64,000 nucleotides of DNA from Cliona cf. orientalis (Eukaryota > Porifera > Demospongiae > Clionaida > Clionaidae): positions 5,452,546-5,516,545 of the forward strand of contig OZ005706.1 of assembly GCA_963930775.1 (NCBI GenBank). Reading direction: 5' to 3'. A program made the position numbers and the translations under genes. Under the pieces are notes generated by a model that had not been told where the DNA came from, searched no databases, and saw only the letters and a list, made by a program, of their open reading frames with translations. Shown here in pieces: positions 28,401 through 34,905 of the stretch; position 1 is the first letter of the stretch, and every line of letters starts with the position of its first letter.

Positions 28401-31400
28401 AGGATCGTCAACGCACCCCACGCGCCCGTAAAAAATTTTTTGGCAAATATTGCAAGTGAATGGTTTCCTATACAAATTTCGAAGAGCCATAACCTTAGTT
28501 CTAGGGTGTGAATCGAAAAGTCCTTACATCAAAGATTTGAACCATTTTGCGTGCCCACATAAAAATTACTGCTTCCCAGAGTCCCAATAGTAATTATTAA
28601 TTTTTTTAGTGTGTAACAAGGGGACCACACACTAAGCAGAAAAAATGTCCGAAAACCACCACACAGTTGAGCTGGATGCATAGTATGTACAGTCATGGAA
28701 TGCATCCAAATAGCAATATGCACAATGTTTGGTAAAGGGTCGTCGAGGTACCCCGTGCGCCCATAAAATTTTTCACACCCATGAAATTTTTTTTGGGCAA
28801 ACATTGCAAGTGACCTATACAAACTTCAAAGAGCCATAACTTTAATTCTAGGGCATGAATCAAAAAGTCTTTACATCAAAATTCATGATTTGAACCATTT
28901 TGCGTGCCCATACAAAAATTATTGAAATCATTATGTACAGACATCCTAATTAGATTATCAGTGCGTGATTATGACGCAATCACACGCGCATAATATGTAC
29001 ATAACGATTTCGTTATGTACGCAGTATGGATGGGAGGGGCTGGGGGAGTTGGGGATGGGTTGCCAATGGTTAACAGGGTTAATATCTAGGGTTTGTCTAT
29101 ATATGAAAGGGGGAAAATAATGATTGGCAGCGGCAACAACAGTGGTGGTGTAGCTAGTGGTTGGGGCTCTTGTGTATGGAACAGAATGTAGCGGGTTCAA
29201 ATCTCGCTTTATGCTTTGATTTTTTTTTCAGTTGTTGAAATTTTTTCTAAGTTCTTGTAGGATATCTGTACATAACGAGATCCAAAAATTACGGTCCCAT
29301 TGCAACTGCTCCCCAGAGTCCCAATAATTTTAAAAAATTGAATGCTTTGATGTGGGCAATTACCGTACTTTTCTTCAGGGCCACTTCCGGTCACAGCGCA
29401 TAATCATCCCTGGCTCTTCCTGGACACGCCCACATCCGACCAAAAACACTTGCATGGCCTCCTCGGCCATGCTCCCGCATGATTCACTAATTGAATTAGC
29501 CAATGCTCGCCCTCTGCCATGTCCCTTTAATGGTACCTTGAGGTGGGTTCCGAATAGCATATCCCCAGGTCTCTTGGCTGGGAATGATCTGACACTGAAT
29601 GAATGTTAACTTGATCAGTGAAAAGAATTATAGGTACATATGCACTAGCTCGTTTCATCATGCTGGTGCAATTAGATTCTTCCAAGATAAACAGTCCCCA
29701 TAACAATGGTAGCTATCCTGTCCAGGTGTAGCCTGGAGTACCAGCCCCTTCACAGGCTGGTACAGCTAGTGGCTGCACAACAGTCGAGTCCAACTTAACA
29801 TCAGTAACATGCTTGTGTCATTTGGAATACATGAGAGTATCATGCACTCTTGCGCAGCTATGATTAAACACCGTTGGCTAGCTACACGCCTGAACTCCTG
29901 AATCTTGCCGCGTGGTCCAATAGGCACGGCCACACACAGATATTAAGCACGAGTGCTCAAGCAGTCGAGCAGCATAGATCATGTAGTCTATATGATTTAT
30001 GAATCAAGAAACTTGTGGATTTTTGTGTTTTATGAAACTGGATGGTGCTTCACATGCGCTGATGTTGTAGCTAGCTTGTGCCCTTCAGTGATTTATGAAT
30101 CGTGGAAATATCAGTATAAAACTGATTGCATTGTGAGATCATACAGTGGGGCTACAGAGTAGGCTAACCTTTAATCCTGAGATACTTTAACCCAAGCTAC
30201 ATGTAATATGCAGTGAAATCTAGCCTCGCGCTTCACTTGTGGCCACGAGACCAATTAGAAACTGAAATCTTGAAATCTTTGTTGGAAATCTCGAAATTTC
30301 GTCCGAAATCTTGAAATTTTAGCTAAGTGAAATCTTGAAACATAAAATGAAATCTTGAATCTTTGGAGAAATCCAGAAGTCTTTGGAGAAATCTCGAAAT
30401 CTTCAAAGAAATCCCGAAATCTTCTATGAAATTTTATAATCTCATACGCTATTTTCGGGAGTGTTGAACCCCCCTCGGACTCAACTGTCATGCACCTAGC
30501 TAGACAGGATACTGTTGTTATGGGGACCAAGTTTATCTTGGAAGAATTGTAATTGTACCAGCATGATCAAACGAGTGCATGTGTGTCTATGCTAGCTATA
30601 ATTTCTTTTCGACTGATCAGATAGCATTCATTCAGTGTCAGATCACTCCCAGAAAGAGACCTGGAGTAGTCCATCCCACTTCAAACAGAGACAAATTGGC
30701 CATTTGACCATAAAGCCACAAGGCCAAAGGCCATCTTAGGGGCCTTGTCCAAAGTCCTTGTGGAGAAATTAACGTCATTATGACGTTCCTCCCCTCCCCC
30801 CTCTCTTAATATCACAGCATTTCAGCATAAATTCAATACTGAAACTGCATGATTCTGCTCCATTTAGCCTACACATTCAGTAGCTAGCTATTTACTTGTA
30901 TTCTGCAGTGCTAGATATAGCTATGTCTTCATGGAGGCGGCATACCTGTGCTTCTTTAACAGTTTCTTGCTTGCCTATAGCTACGTGCACACTTTTAGCT
31001 ACGTAGTGCTTGACACAGCTGTCACTAAAATGCAAATTTTGACTGGCACTGCTGGAGGCATGTCCAAACTTGTTCAACCACAAAAATGCATAATCACAAC
31101 TAAAGCTAAAGTCTGCTGACAATGCAGTTGTCATGGACCAAGACTCCTCCCCCCTAACGTCATAATTAATGACTTTAATTTTTTCACAAGGACTTTGGAC
31201 AAGCCCCCTTATTCAATAATCCTACTACGCGTATCGTGGACGTTTCCGGACAATTTTTTTCTGCTTATAGTGTGTCGGTCATAGGCGGCGGAAGCATATT
31301 GAATGTGAGGGGGCCAAGATATTAGATGATCCGCGCGCAAAATTTTTAGGCCACGCCCACTAATTAGTGGTACCGCGTCCGTGAAAATCGAGAAACAACG

Positions 31401-31649
31401 ATGGACAACAGGCAAAAAAACAGTCAGCGATTTCAAGATCATCAATGAAACTAGCATATTTTGACTCAGAACTGATAAAATGCTATTGCAGAGGGGTAAA
31501 CAAGTTTATTATTTCGCAGTGTCTAGAGTGCTGGCAAAGTTATGTACAAATATAAAATTATTTTGCGGTGCCGGTACCGGCACTGTAGACACAGCGTTAT
31601 TATTTTTTGCTTAGCAAAAGGCAAAAGTGGGTGTGTCAGCCTTGAAAAA

Positions 31650-31686
<37 letters not shown>

Positions 31687-32091
31687 GGGGGCTATGTCGG
31701 CTCGCTTGAATAGCTATATATTAGCTAGTATAAATTTGCAACAATTAACGTACGTACCCATGATATTACCGAATTCATCCAGCTGAATTGAAAACCACTG
31801 TATAGAACCTCCAGGAAATCGTTGCAGCCATGGCAGACAATCGACGTTGAGAGCCACATTTTCCTGCACAATCGCAGCCTGATTAGCTCCGGTGATTTCT
31901 AAAATTGCCGTAGCAGGAAACAGCAAGGCTGAATCGAGTCTTTCACGCGTAGAGAGCTGTTCAAATTCTCGCAGCTCAGTTTCCGTCCTGAAAACGCGAA
32001 ACTTAGACTGCTGGCAGCCAACGTAGTACCGGAAGCCAAGCAAGCTGAAGATAAGCAGCGAAATGGCAACTGAGACTTTGTGATCTGCCAT
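563..32091 (-). CDS. Receptor copy A: Ig-HRM-GAIN-GPS-7TM adhesion GPCR (24+ exons)
   Basis: This is a predicted plasma-membrane adhesion G-protein-coupled receptor. Exons in transcript order: 31758-32091, 19402-19647, 17488-17919, 16744-17038, 14977-15254, 5362-5649, (optional 5109-5303), 4741-4857, 4568-4665, 4302-4487, 4146-4214, 3953-4073, 3720-3875, 3188-3455, 2983-3121, 2801-2916, 2609-2735, 2383-2536, 2193-2277, 2017-2083, 1852-1961, 1629-1755, 1533-1574, 1367-1415, 563-723. All joins are phase-consistent with GT-AG borders and give about 1354 aa (about 1419 with the optional exon). Order of parts: signal peptide, Ig-like domains, hormone-receptor motif, GAIN, GPS, 7TM, tail. In this family the GAIN domain self-cleaves at the GPS to leave a tethered agonist. 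The ligand is unknown. The first intron is about 12 kb and full of transposons. The exon 5 acceptor and the optional Ig exon are the least certain parts. Confidence 0.85.
770..1256. mobile_element. TTGTCC MITE, copy 1 (487 bp)
   Basis: The inverted ends read ggggattgtcaaaagtcc and ggactttggacaagcccc, each running on into aattaa(t/c)gtcatta(tgacgtt); TTA is duplicated at both edges (767-769, 1257-1259). It sits in the last intron of receptor A and is shared with copy B, so the insertion predates the duplication. Confidence 0.85.
1533..2916 (-). CDS. Receptor A seven-transmembrane exons (class B2 type)
   Basis: Eight exons: 2801-2916 (TM1, ending FFVWFNCDQ), 2609-2735 (TM2, FVHLNFSLSLLLALTVF), 2383-2536 (TM3, HYLFLCAFCWMLCEGIML), 2193-2277 (TM4 and loop 2 Cys), 2017-2083 (CWMSVDKG and TM5), 1852-1961 (basic third loop), 1629-1755 (TM6 LLPLLGLTWAFG and TM7 start WLFTIFNSLQ), 1533-1574 (GMFIFFFHVVRNDK). 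These match the secretin/adhesion 7tm_2 signatures, including the conserved TM3-loop 2 disulfide. All exon phases agree. Confidence 0.9.
2983..3121 (-). CDS. Receptor A GPS autoproteolysis motif exon
   Basis: This exon encodes IGNGSWITAG followed by LTIVICQSTHLTSFAVL. The HL-T triad at the expected cleavage site and the following hydrophobic stachel-type segment (TSFAVLVD) are present. The canonical GPS has four cysteines; here only those of CVYW (previous exon) and VIC are present, and the partners that form the second disulfide are missing together. Acceptor tgatag, donor GCG|GTAAAA, phase 0. Confidence 0.85.
3188..4487 (-). CDS. Receptor A exons for GAIN domain
   Basis: Five exons (4302-4487, 4146-4214, 3953-4073, 3720-3875, 3188-3455) encode the GAIN domain, roughly residues 697-962. 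The first part is helical, with Leu/Ala-rich sequence such as GASARILTAVVDILENN and the pattern DVIEIFNNVLDD; the later part is beta-rich. The last exon ends with YRCVYWNFSEP, the first Cys/Trp block of the GPS, split over the intron in phase 2. The GAIN domain is needed for autoproteolysis in this receptor class. Confidence 0.85.
4568..4857 (-). CDS. Receptor A exons for hormone receptor motif (HRM)
   Basis: Two exons, 4741-4857 and 4568-4665, encode a cysteine- and tryptophan-patterned module: GCPHEIDTTWRIAWP, then VQTCPGSLNS, then NATRFCSSDGSWGEVNVLNC. This matches the HormR/HRM pattern (W...P, CP, A-x-R-x-C, G-x-W, C) found between the adhesive domains and GAIN in many adhesion GPCRs. The exit is phase 0 (donor GTAAGT). 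Copy B keeps the same residues except GSW to SIW. Confidence 0.85.
5109..5303 (-). CDS. Receptor A optional Ig cassette exon (absent from copy B)
   Basis: The reading frame contains an Ig-like segment with several sequons and an F-strand Tyr-x-Cys (SGVYNCTYTA). With acceptor gttgtag at 5304 and donor G|GTATAT at 5109 it is 195 nt and phase 1 on both sides, so it can be included or skipped without breaking frame. A longer version starting at 5337 would shift the frame. The corresponding DNA is deleted in copy B. Its use is an inference; it may be an alternative or dying exon. Confidence 0.5.
5362..5649 (-). CDS. Receptor A exon 7: Ig-like domain 5
   Basis: A 288-nt phase-1/phase-1 exon (acceptor cttctcag, donor A|GTGAGT). 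The Ig hallmarks are clear: FSLICGVAV, FYQWTKSNG and LSDAGRYTCWAT (D-x-G-x-Y-x-C). The homologue at 56516-56803 has exactly the same length. This is the membrane-proximal Ig domain that survives in both copies. Confidence 0.87.
5680..5870 (-). pseudogene. Decayed Ig-like exon in copy A
   Basis: A readable stretch contains SLPSGVTDMG, ILQCNIGKYTCRIG (F-strand Tyr-x-Cys) and sequons, as expected for the back half of an Ig domain. Upstream in the same frame a stop interrupts what would be the front half (a Trp lies in another frame), and no phase-1 splice pair fits. Skipping it keeps the receptor in frame. Copy B carries only the edge of this exon, cut by inserted sequence at about 56900-57240. 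It is probably a dead cassette. Confidence 0.55.
5999..6220. mobile_element. Taccgtatagccgg MITE, 222 bp
   Basis: Perfect inverted ends taccgtatagccgg and ccggctatacggta, with an interior of repeated aaatttggcggt motifs in both orientations. It lies just outside the MULE. Confidence 0.88.
6300..8835 (+). pseudogene. Decayed MULE-type transposase with SWIM zinc finger
   Basis: Pieces in successive frames read as a Mutator-like transposase: KKFPEILFVDGTYNVNK (first catalytic Asp region), SAIVIDKDFTEYKVLKEEFP and LYCQWHVIK (second Asp and the Cys/His block), then a SWIM finger (GTCFCIFQ...MPCRHVFK) and IFDQSLVADRRLKMYQ. Several frameshifts and stops separate them, so no full protein is possible. 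The arrangement resembles ZSWIM3-like host and transposon proteins. It lies between copy A Ig exons and has no match at the corresponding place in copy B. Confidence 0.75.
8836..10149 (+). other. Degraded interior of the MULE region
   Basis: Low-complexity and frameshifted sequence with a possible AT-hook (KPRGRPT, near 9465). A segment near 10015-10060 with the phrase gcatctagtcgaaacatcgg recalls the tail of other invertebrate retroelements. No gene can be called. Confidence 0.35.
10150..10570 (+). pseudogene. Ulp1-like protease and PHD finger remnant
   Basis: At about 10284 one frame reads CGLFALAFACTLAEGKDPSQ then PDGPRMRSHLLKCILGEE, resembling the catalytic Cys block of Ulp1/SENP-type proteases found in invertebrate transposons. 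About 60 bp after a stop, another frame reads CSCRVLDHGDDMILCDICKEWYH, a PHD finger. Distance and strand suggest it is the C-terminal part of the MULE at 6300. Stops and frameshifts make it non-coding now. Confidence 0.65.
10571..12144. other. Non-coding region with SINE
   Basis: AT-rich sequence downstream of the MULE. Apart from the SINE at 11575-11770 I see no genes. Confidence 0.4.
11575..11770 (-). repeat. tRNA-like SINE, copy 1
   Basis: On the minus strand it reads agcagggttagtgtc, ggcagcggcggc, gtggtggtgtgactgggttc, then a B-box-like gggtttgaattcc and a T-rich tail with gaaatttctaagt. The same order of motifs is seen at 29060-29260 and 42090-42300. Confidence 0.6.
12145..12563. mobile_element. 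Short-TIR element (atacttaccaa ends)
   Basis: atacttaccaatc at the left and gttggtaagtat at the right form an inverted pair about 419 bp apart. The interior has repeated gggattt/aatccc motifs. No coding sequence was seen. Confidence 0.5.
13870..14820. repeat. Dispersed repeat also found at 61490-62400
   Basis: Shares the left block agagctctcttgagcacaaaaccc...cattagct and the right block acagacagacagacac...gactaccgtaac with 61490-62400 in copy B, but sits in a different intron, so these are separate insertions. A short third piece is at 62738-62890. Confidence 0.65.
14977..15254 (-). CDS. Receptor A exon 5: Ig-like domain 4 (acceptor probably shifted)
   Basis: This exon encodes an Ig-like domain with LVLECTSD (B-strand Cys) and RTFMCAITS (F-strand Cys), many sequons, and a donor G|GTAAGT in phase 1. 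In copy B the acceptor lies 34 coding bases further upstream and stays in frame. In copy A the same acceptor (15288) is followed by 7 extra bases, which bring a TAG into frame. Using the internal AG at 15255/15254 restores the frame (Thr-Leu-Asn-Val-Asn). Either this new site is used or copy A is truncated here. Confidence 0.7.
16402..16613. mobile_element. Degenerate relative of the taccgta MITE in receptor A intron
   Basis: Recognisable gagcattaaatttgg and ccaaaatctcctgctatacg ends with the same internal layout. It corresponds to 61253-61450 in copy B, so it predates the duplication. Confidence 0.6.
16744..17038 (-). CDS. Receptor A exon 4: Ig-like domain 3
   Basis: A compact I-set-like Ig domain: VTLNCMIS (Cys), SYLWIMNG (Trp) and EPGNYSCTATN (F-strand Tyr-x-Cys). 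It enters in phase 1. The best donor is AC|GTGAGT, giving phase 2, which is confirmed by copy B, where the next exon begins with one base. The homologue is at 62428-62722, of identical length (295 nt). Confidence 0.85.
17488..17919 (-). CDS. Receptor A exon 3: Ig-like domain 2
   Basis: This exon encodes about 144 residues with a possible B-strand Cys (EVLLCPIS), a C-strand Trp (TRTWFRNG) and an F-strand Cys (NWTCVANN). It is longer than a normal Ig V/I domain because of a 60-residue hydrophobic insert between the C and E strands. Borders are phase 1 on both sides (acceptor attgcag, donor A|GTAAGT). Copy B has a close homologue at 63205-63651, which supports real coding. Confidence 0.82.
19172..19353. 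mobile_element. MITE with gtgtcccgggcaagcgcccac ends
   Basis: An inverted pair, tagtgtcccgggcaagcgcc and gggcgcttacccgggacacta, bounds about 180 bp. Parts of the interior recur at 14816-14935. Confidence 0.7.
19402..19647 (-). CDS. Receptor A exon 2: second half of Ig 1
   Basis: A phase-1 exon with acceptor ttttccag and donor GTAAGA. It contains the Ig F-strand cysteine (KIFQCKVCIA) and N-glycosylation sequons (NIS, NYT). It joins exon 1 through a split Asp codon and exits in phase 1. With exon 1 it makes one complete Ig-like domain (about residues 60-190). Confidence 0.8.
19759..19859. repeat. Foldback hairpin of about 40-bp arms
   Basis: The left arm atagttaaagcaacgggcca... and right arm ...tggcaaccatgctttaactat are imperfect inverted repeats with a loop of under 20 bp. 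It could form a long hairpin in DNA or RNA. Confidence 0.75.
19862..20533. mobile_element. Taccgtatgg TIR element, 672 bp
   Basis: It starts taccgtatggcgggtatttt and ends ccaccgtgaaaatacggta, with cgtggtt/aaccacaaaaatt inverted blocks further in. The interior includes a ttgacc-rich stretch (20295-20380). No coding potential was seen. Confidence 0.6.
20612..21215 (+). pseudogene. Fragment of an unidentified spliced gene or transposon
   Basis: A start (MATDEEIFAQ) is followed by an exon-like frame (VDCPGNVDVANLEPHPELEL...FATDEELAKVTEGVVPANR) ending at a GTACTT donor, and after ctttctag another (FVEESYVLREEFMNHYF...). The -TDEEL...VP-N- pattern recalls DUF3504/Crypton-type proteins, but the match is weak and the first exon does not join in phase. 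No C-terminal domain was found. Confidence 0.35.
20937..20972 (+). repeat. Short interstitial ttaggg-like repeat
   Basis: ggggttagggg and gggttaggg units resemble the metazoan telomere repeat but are irregular. Confidence 0.6.
21682..21850 (+). repeat. Three-copy minisatellite, period about 52-60 bp
   Basis: The phrase atcactagacc...actaatcttctttgattgctgt recurs three times with small changes. It is non-coding. Confidence 0.75.
22075..22325 (-). repeat. Dispersed repeat, inverted relative to 29345-29560
   Basis: Shares blocks with 29345-29560 in reverse orientation: ccattaaaggcatgggca, gagggagcgtggcc, aggaagagccaaggat and gaagaaaagacaggtaattgcc-type sequence. Confidence 0.7.
22670..22950. 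mobile_element. MITE with aggccagaccaatt ends
   Basis: aaggccagaccaattaaat and attaaattggtctggcct bound about 280 bp of AT-rich sequence. Confidence 0.75.
23397..23845. mobile_element. TTGTCC MITE, copy 3, nested in a dispersed repeat
   Basis: Same ends and TTA flanks (23394-23396, 23846-23848). It splits a copy of the cacactaag repeat: the left part ends agctacacctctta and the right part resumes with gggtgtttcatataggg. Confidence 0.85.
24674..24751 (+). repeat. Tandem 38-bp duplication
   Basis: Two adjacent copies of gtgaagccacgcccaatcgg... each ending in aataaaacctagctg, differing by one base or so. Confidence 0.85.
26065..26414. mobile_element. GGCGTAGG family element, copy 1
   Basis: Ends cagtggcgtaggcagg and cctggctacgcccctg. 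The interior has a poly-G/poly-C pair just inside the left end and a GC palindrome gcgcgcgcgctttgcgcgcg at 26354. It is inserted within a cacactaagcag repeat. Confidence 0.75.
26819..27042. mobile_element. Taccgtatagccgg MITE, second copy
   Basis: About 224 bp, closely similar throughout to 5999-6220 with the same ends and internal aaatttgg(c/t)ggt motifs. Confidence 0.85.
28985..29275 (+). repeat. tRNA-like SINE, copy 2, between gtacataacg inverted ends
   Basis: Plus strand: ggcagcggcaacaacagtgg, tggtgtagctagtggttggg, B-box-like gggttcaaatctc, T run, then tttctaagt. It is bounded by tttcgttatgtac at 29009 and gtacataacgag at 29269, the same end theme as 41971-42338. Confidence 0.6.
29345..29560 (+). 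repeat. Dispersed repeat, partner of 22075-22325
   Basis: Opposite-strand match to 22075-22325 over about 200 bp with moderate divergence. No coding potential was seen. Confidence 0.7.
30258..30440. repeat. Gaaatcttgaaat minisatellite
   Basis: Imperfect repeats of gaaatct(t/c)gaaat(c/t)tt with a period near 20 bp. A 91-residue frame here (RFRDF-like) is only the repeat. Confidence 0.8.
30738..31208. mobile_element. TTGTCC MITE, copy 4
   Basis: Same ends and TTA flanks, in reverse internal orientation relative to copy 1. It lies in the first intron of receptor A. Confidence 0.85.
31650..31684 (+). repeat. 35-bp poly-G run in receptor A intron 1
   Basis: An uninterrupted G tract about 75 bp from the exon 1 donor (a C tract in the transcript). 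It may be an assembly estimate rather than the real length. Confidence 0.9.
31758..32091 (-). CDS. Receptor A exon 1: signal peptide and first half of Ig 1
   Basis: The start chosen is the methionine of MADHKVSVA, because a hydrophobic stretch typical of a signal peptide follows at once (about residues 6-26); an upstream in-frame Met precedes only basic residues. The rest holds an Ig B-strand cysteine and C-strand tryptophan (VDCLPWLQ, then IQWFSIQ). The donor is G|GTACGT, leaving phase 1. The second half of the Ig fold must come from the next exon, about 12 kb away. The matching exon of copy B lies outside the window. Confidence 0.8.
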
Positions 32092-32199
32092 TTTCCGCCG
32101 CACTTTCTTAGCCAATCTCACACGGCCAATTTTTATATATACCAGCTGCTCGCGCATTGCGCGATAGCACCGCCTACGCACATATTACGTCATCAACAT

Positions 32200-33560
32200 G
32201 AACTTGTATTAAGATGCAATCTTGTAATTGTTTTACCAGGATGAAGCACCTTCCCGCCAAAAAATGGCCACCGAGTCCAGTTTTATCACGGATTATAAAA
32301 TTTGTGTAACTTAGCGTGATAATAATTATTATTGTTATTTATACTGTCATCCGGCCTTTCCCAAGTCAGCGCTCGAGGGTATTAATTTACTAAAAATTTA
32401 TAGAAGAAATTCACCAACCTATCTTATCATTATACCATAATTTCAGCTATAGTCCTCACAAGTATAAAATTATGCAGAGTATTAGATGTCTGTATAGTAA
32501 CATCATTATCTTATTAATATTTACTGCCATAATTCACAGATCACGCAGGCCTTTCCCAGCACTTACTAGAATAATTGTCATTATTAGGGGAGCAGCATCC
32601 CAGAGTATTTAACTAATAAATTGAGGAATAATTATGCACTCTTCGTTCACCACATGAAAATCTTTCACATGTACCTTTCTCACAGGGTGCATGCTATTAA
32701 ACTTTAAGATGTATGTCAAGATGTATCTGCTACTCTTGCTACTTTATTTTGGTAAACATCGTGAGAAGGGACATAATATTACTATTAGTACAAATACATT
32801 AGATATCTAATAGAAGTAAATTATGGTTGAAATGCATCACTACTGAAACATGAAATGCACTTGATATGAAGTGTGATCAACCACGAATTACATTGCAGGG
32901 ATCAATCGAACCTCATGATCAAAATCTCTCAAACTTGCTTATGTCATAATAATTACACAGTCATATGCACTCCCATGTGAGTCGCTGTTTGGTGCTCTCA
33001 ATAATTAATCAATAATTGGTGCTGCAATAATTCTTGTCAGTGCCCATTGGTTTTATTAATTTTACAATCTGTTGCATGTCAATGATGTGTATGTGTGCAT
33101 TAATTATCATACACGGTCATTGCTTTACAGGCTAGCCACTAGATCATGCACACATCGTCCTATAATATGGAAAGATGAGCTATAGTTTTAATACATTGCC
33201 GAAGCAAAATAATATTATTAATGATGCATGGTAGCTAATCAGTTCAATCTGGTTGCTCAATGATGCGTGTTGCTTACATTGTCATACATAGAAGAAGTGC
33301 CAGGTACATTATTTCTATAGCCCAGTCATACATAATTAATTTTGTGCACCCTATAATATAGCTACAATTTTCCCACTAAAACTAGGTAGTTATAATTATG
33401 CCCGGTAGTAGCCTCGTCCCCAGGCCCCTCCCAATGTGGTGGTCGGGGCCTGGGGACAAGGCTAACCCGGCAGCTCTGAAGCTAGCTCATGCAAGTCCAT
33501 CAAGTAATAGCATGCTGAGCCATTTTCAAGCAGGTCAGCCTAGCATCTGAGTGTATCAGT
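32200..33560. other. AT-rich upstream region of receptor A, no gene seen
   Basis: About 1.4 kb upstream of receptor A exon 1, with no convincing exons. It would contain the receptor promoter. No core element was identified. Confidence 0.5.
33409..33467. repeat. 19-bp GC-rich inverted repeat
   Basis: agcctcgtccccaggcccc and ggggcctggggacaaggct pair with one mismatch around a loop of about 20 bp. Confidence 0.85.
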
Positions 33561-33564
33561 TAGC

Positions 33565-33873
33565 CAGTGGTGTCGCCAGAGGGTGCATATAGTTATTATG
33601 GGTTCATTTGCACCCAATCCATGCACCTGTAGCTACATCCATCCTATGCATGACATGTGTAGTTCTGTTTACCTATAGCCTGTCATAGTGAACGTTACAC
33701 TACACTACATAATATCATGTATACATCACTATACACAACATTGTACATAATACATAGATAGTACCTAATACTCTACAATGCCATGTATACTGTACACTTC
33801 CGCTAGCTGTCCACCTGTGCAGTTACTTTCAATAACTTGCACCCAGTTAAACAACTATCTAGAGACGCCACTG
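33565..33873. mobile_element. MITE with cagtggtgtcgccag ends
   Basis: cagtggtgtcgccagagggtg and cacccag...agagacgccactg are imperfect inverted ends about 309 bp apart. The interior is tac/acat-rich. Confidence 0.65.
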
Positions 33874-34056
33874 ATCTTAGCTTTTTAGAATTGTGATAAT
33901 GCATAGCTTTACCCTTTTCCTAATCTGTGCCGTACTAGTGACAATATACCAACTGGATAAATTTTAGATAGCATACTACGTATACGTAGCTGAAATCATA
34001 CTCAAGATGTAGCTACAACATGGGCATAATAATAGCTATGTATGTCTCCTATATAG

Positions 34057-34514
34057 GCAGTGGCGTAGGAAGATGTTTTTGAGCAGGGGGGCTGAAAGTA
34101 AGCAGGTGAAGACTTGCTTTACGCGCGCATATAGCGCGCGAAAGGTATGGGGGTCTGGGGGCATGCTCCCCCAGGAAAATTTTGGAGTTTTAGACCTTCT
34201 GAGAGCTTTTCTAGTGCATTTTCGAGGACATTCTGGACTCTTAGCTTGTCACATGTGAACACAGATCTGTAGTAACTACTGATCTGTGTTCATACGTGAC
34301 AATTATTGATATCTACACACCGTGGAACTAAGATACACCACAATCATGAACAACTCAACCCTGATTGTGGCAACAGATGAAAAAGAAAAGTGCAAACCTC
34401 ACCCTGGCTTGTACAGCAGTCTAAAAATCAGAGGGGCTCTGCCCCCCCAATCTTATGACTGGGGGGGCAATTGCCCCCCCCCCCCCAGCCCCCCTGGTTC
34501 TTACGCCAGTGATA
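34057..34514. mobile_element. GGCGTAGG family element, copy 2
   Basis: Ends gcagtggcgtaggaag and ttcttacgccagtg, with cgcgcgcatatagcgcgcg inside and C runs near the right end. An atgtgacaag/cttgtcacatg-type inverted pair lies in the middle. Confidence 0.75.
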
Positions 34515-34832
34515 GGTGATTATTTCTTGCTGACAGGAGCTCTAGTGTATTAATAATCTCGAGTATCAAGGTATGGAGTTGGTAAAAGTTTCCTAGCTAC
34601 ATGTATCAGATTAGTCCGATTCTGCATGCAGGATCATTTGGCAAGCATAGGACAACTAGTGGCAGAAGAGGCTCAAAGACCAGGCATATTATAGCAGGGG
34701 GATTTATTCACTGCTGGCTGGTTTGATGATTTTAGATTGAATGTCAATTTATCCATGTCCCTACATGTACAGCTAACTATCACTGATCACATGCAGCTGG
34801 TTTTCATCATAGCTAGCTACATAGTGGGCAAG

Positions 34833-34905
34833 TGGAAACGGAAAACGGAAACGGAAAGCTGAAACGGAAAACTGAAGCGAAAAGCGGAAACGGAAAAGCT
34901 GAAAA
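34833..34905 (+). repeat. Imperfect ggaaac repeat
   Basis: Repeated (g/c)ggaaa(a/c) and gctgaaa units over about 70 bp. Non-coding. Confidence 0.75.

Larger units (their letters stand above)
23255..28960. repeat. Cluster of cacactaagcagaaaa repeats in both orientations
   Basis: At least nine related units of about 350-450 bp. Each has a cacactaag(c/t)agaaaa end, a tccggacaa/gagctggatgcatagtagagccat block, a gtcgtcaacg block, a ttgcaaatgcatgg block, an aattctaaggtgtgaatcaaaat block and a gggagcacttggggg or gactctgggga block. Units run in plus orientation near 24900-26000 and mostly minus near 26500-28900. No coding capacity; short Met-rich frames in them are repeat artefacts. Confidence 0.8.

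Noticed and set aside
23188..28822. Many short open frames in the repeat cluster
   Set aside because: The same peptide pieces recur in each repeat unit and in both orientations; there are no splice sites or domain patterns.
31714..32181. Receptor start at the first Met (32181)
   Set aside because: It would put 30 mostly basic residues before the signal peptide; the Met at 32091 is followed directly by the hydrophobic signal.
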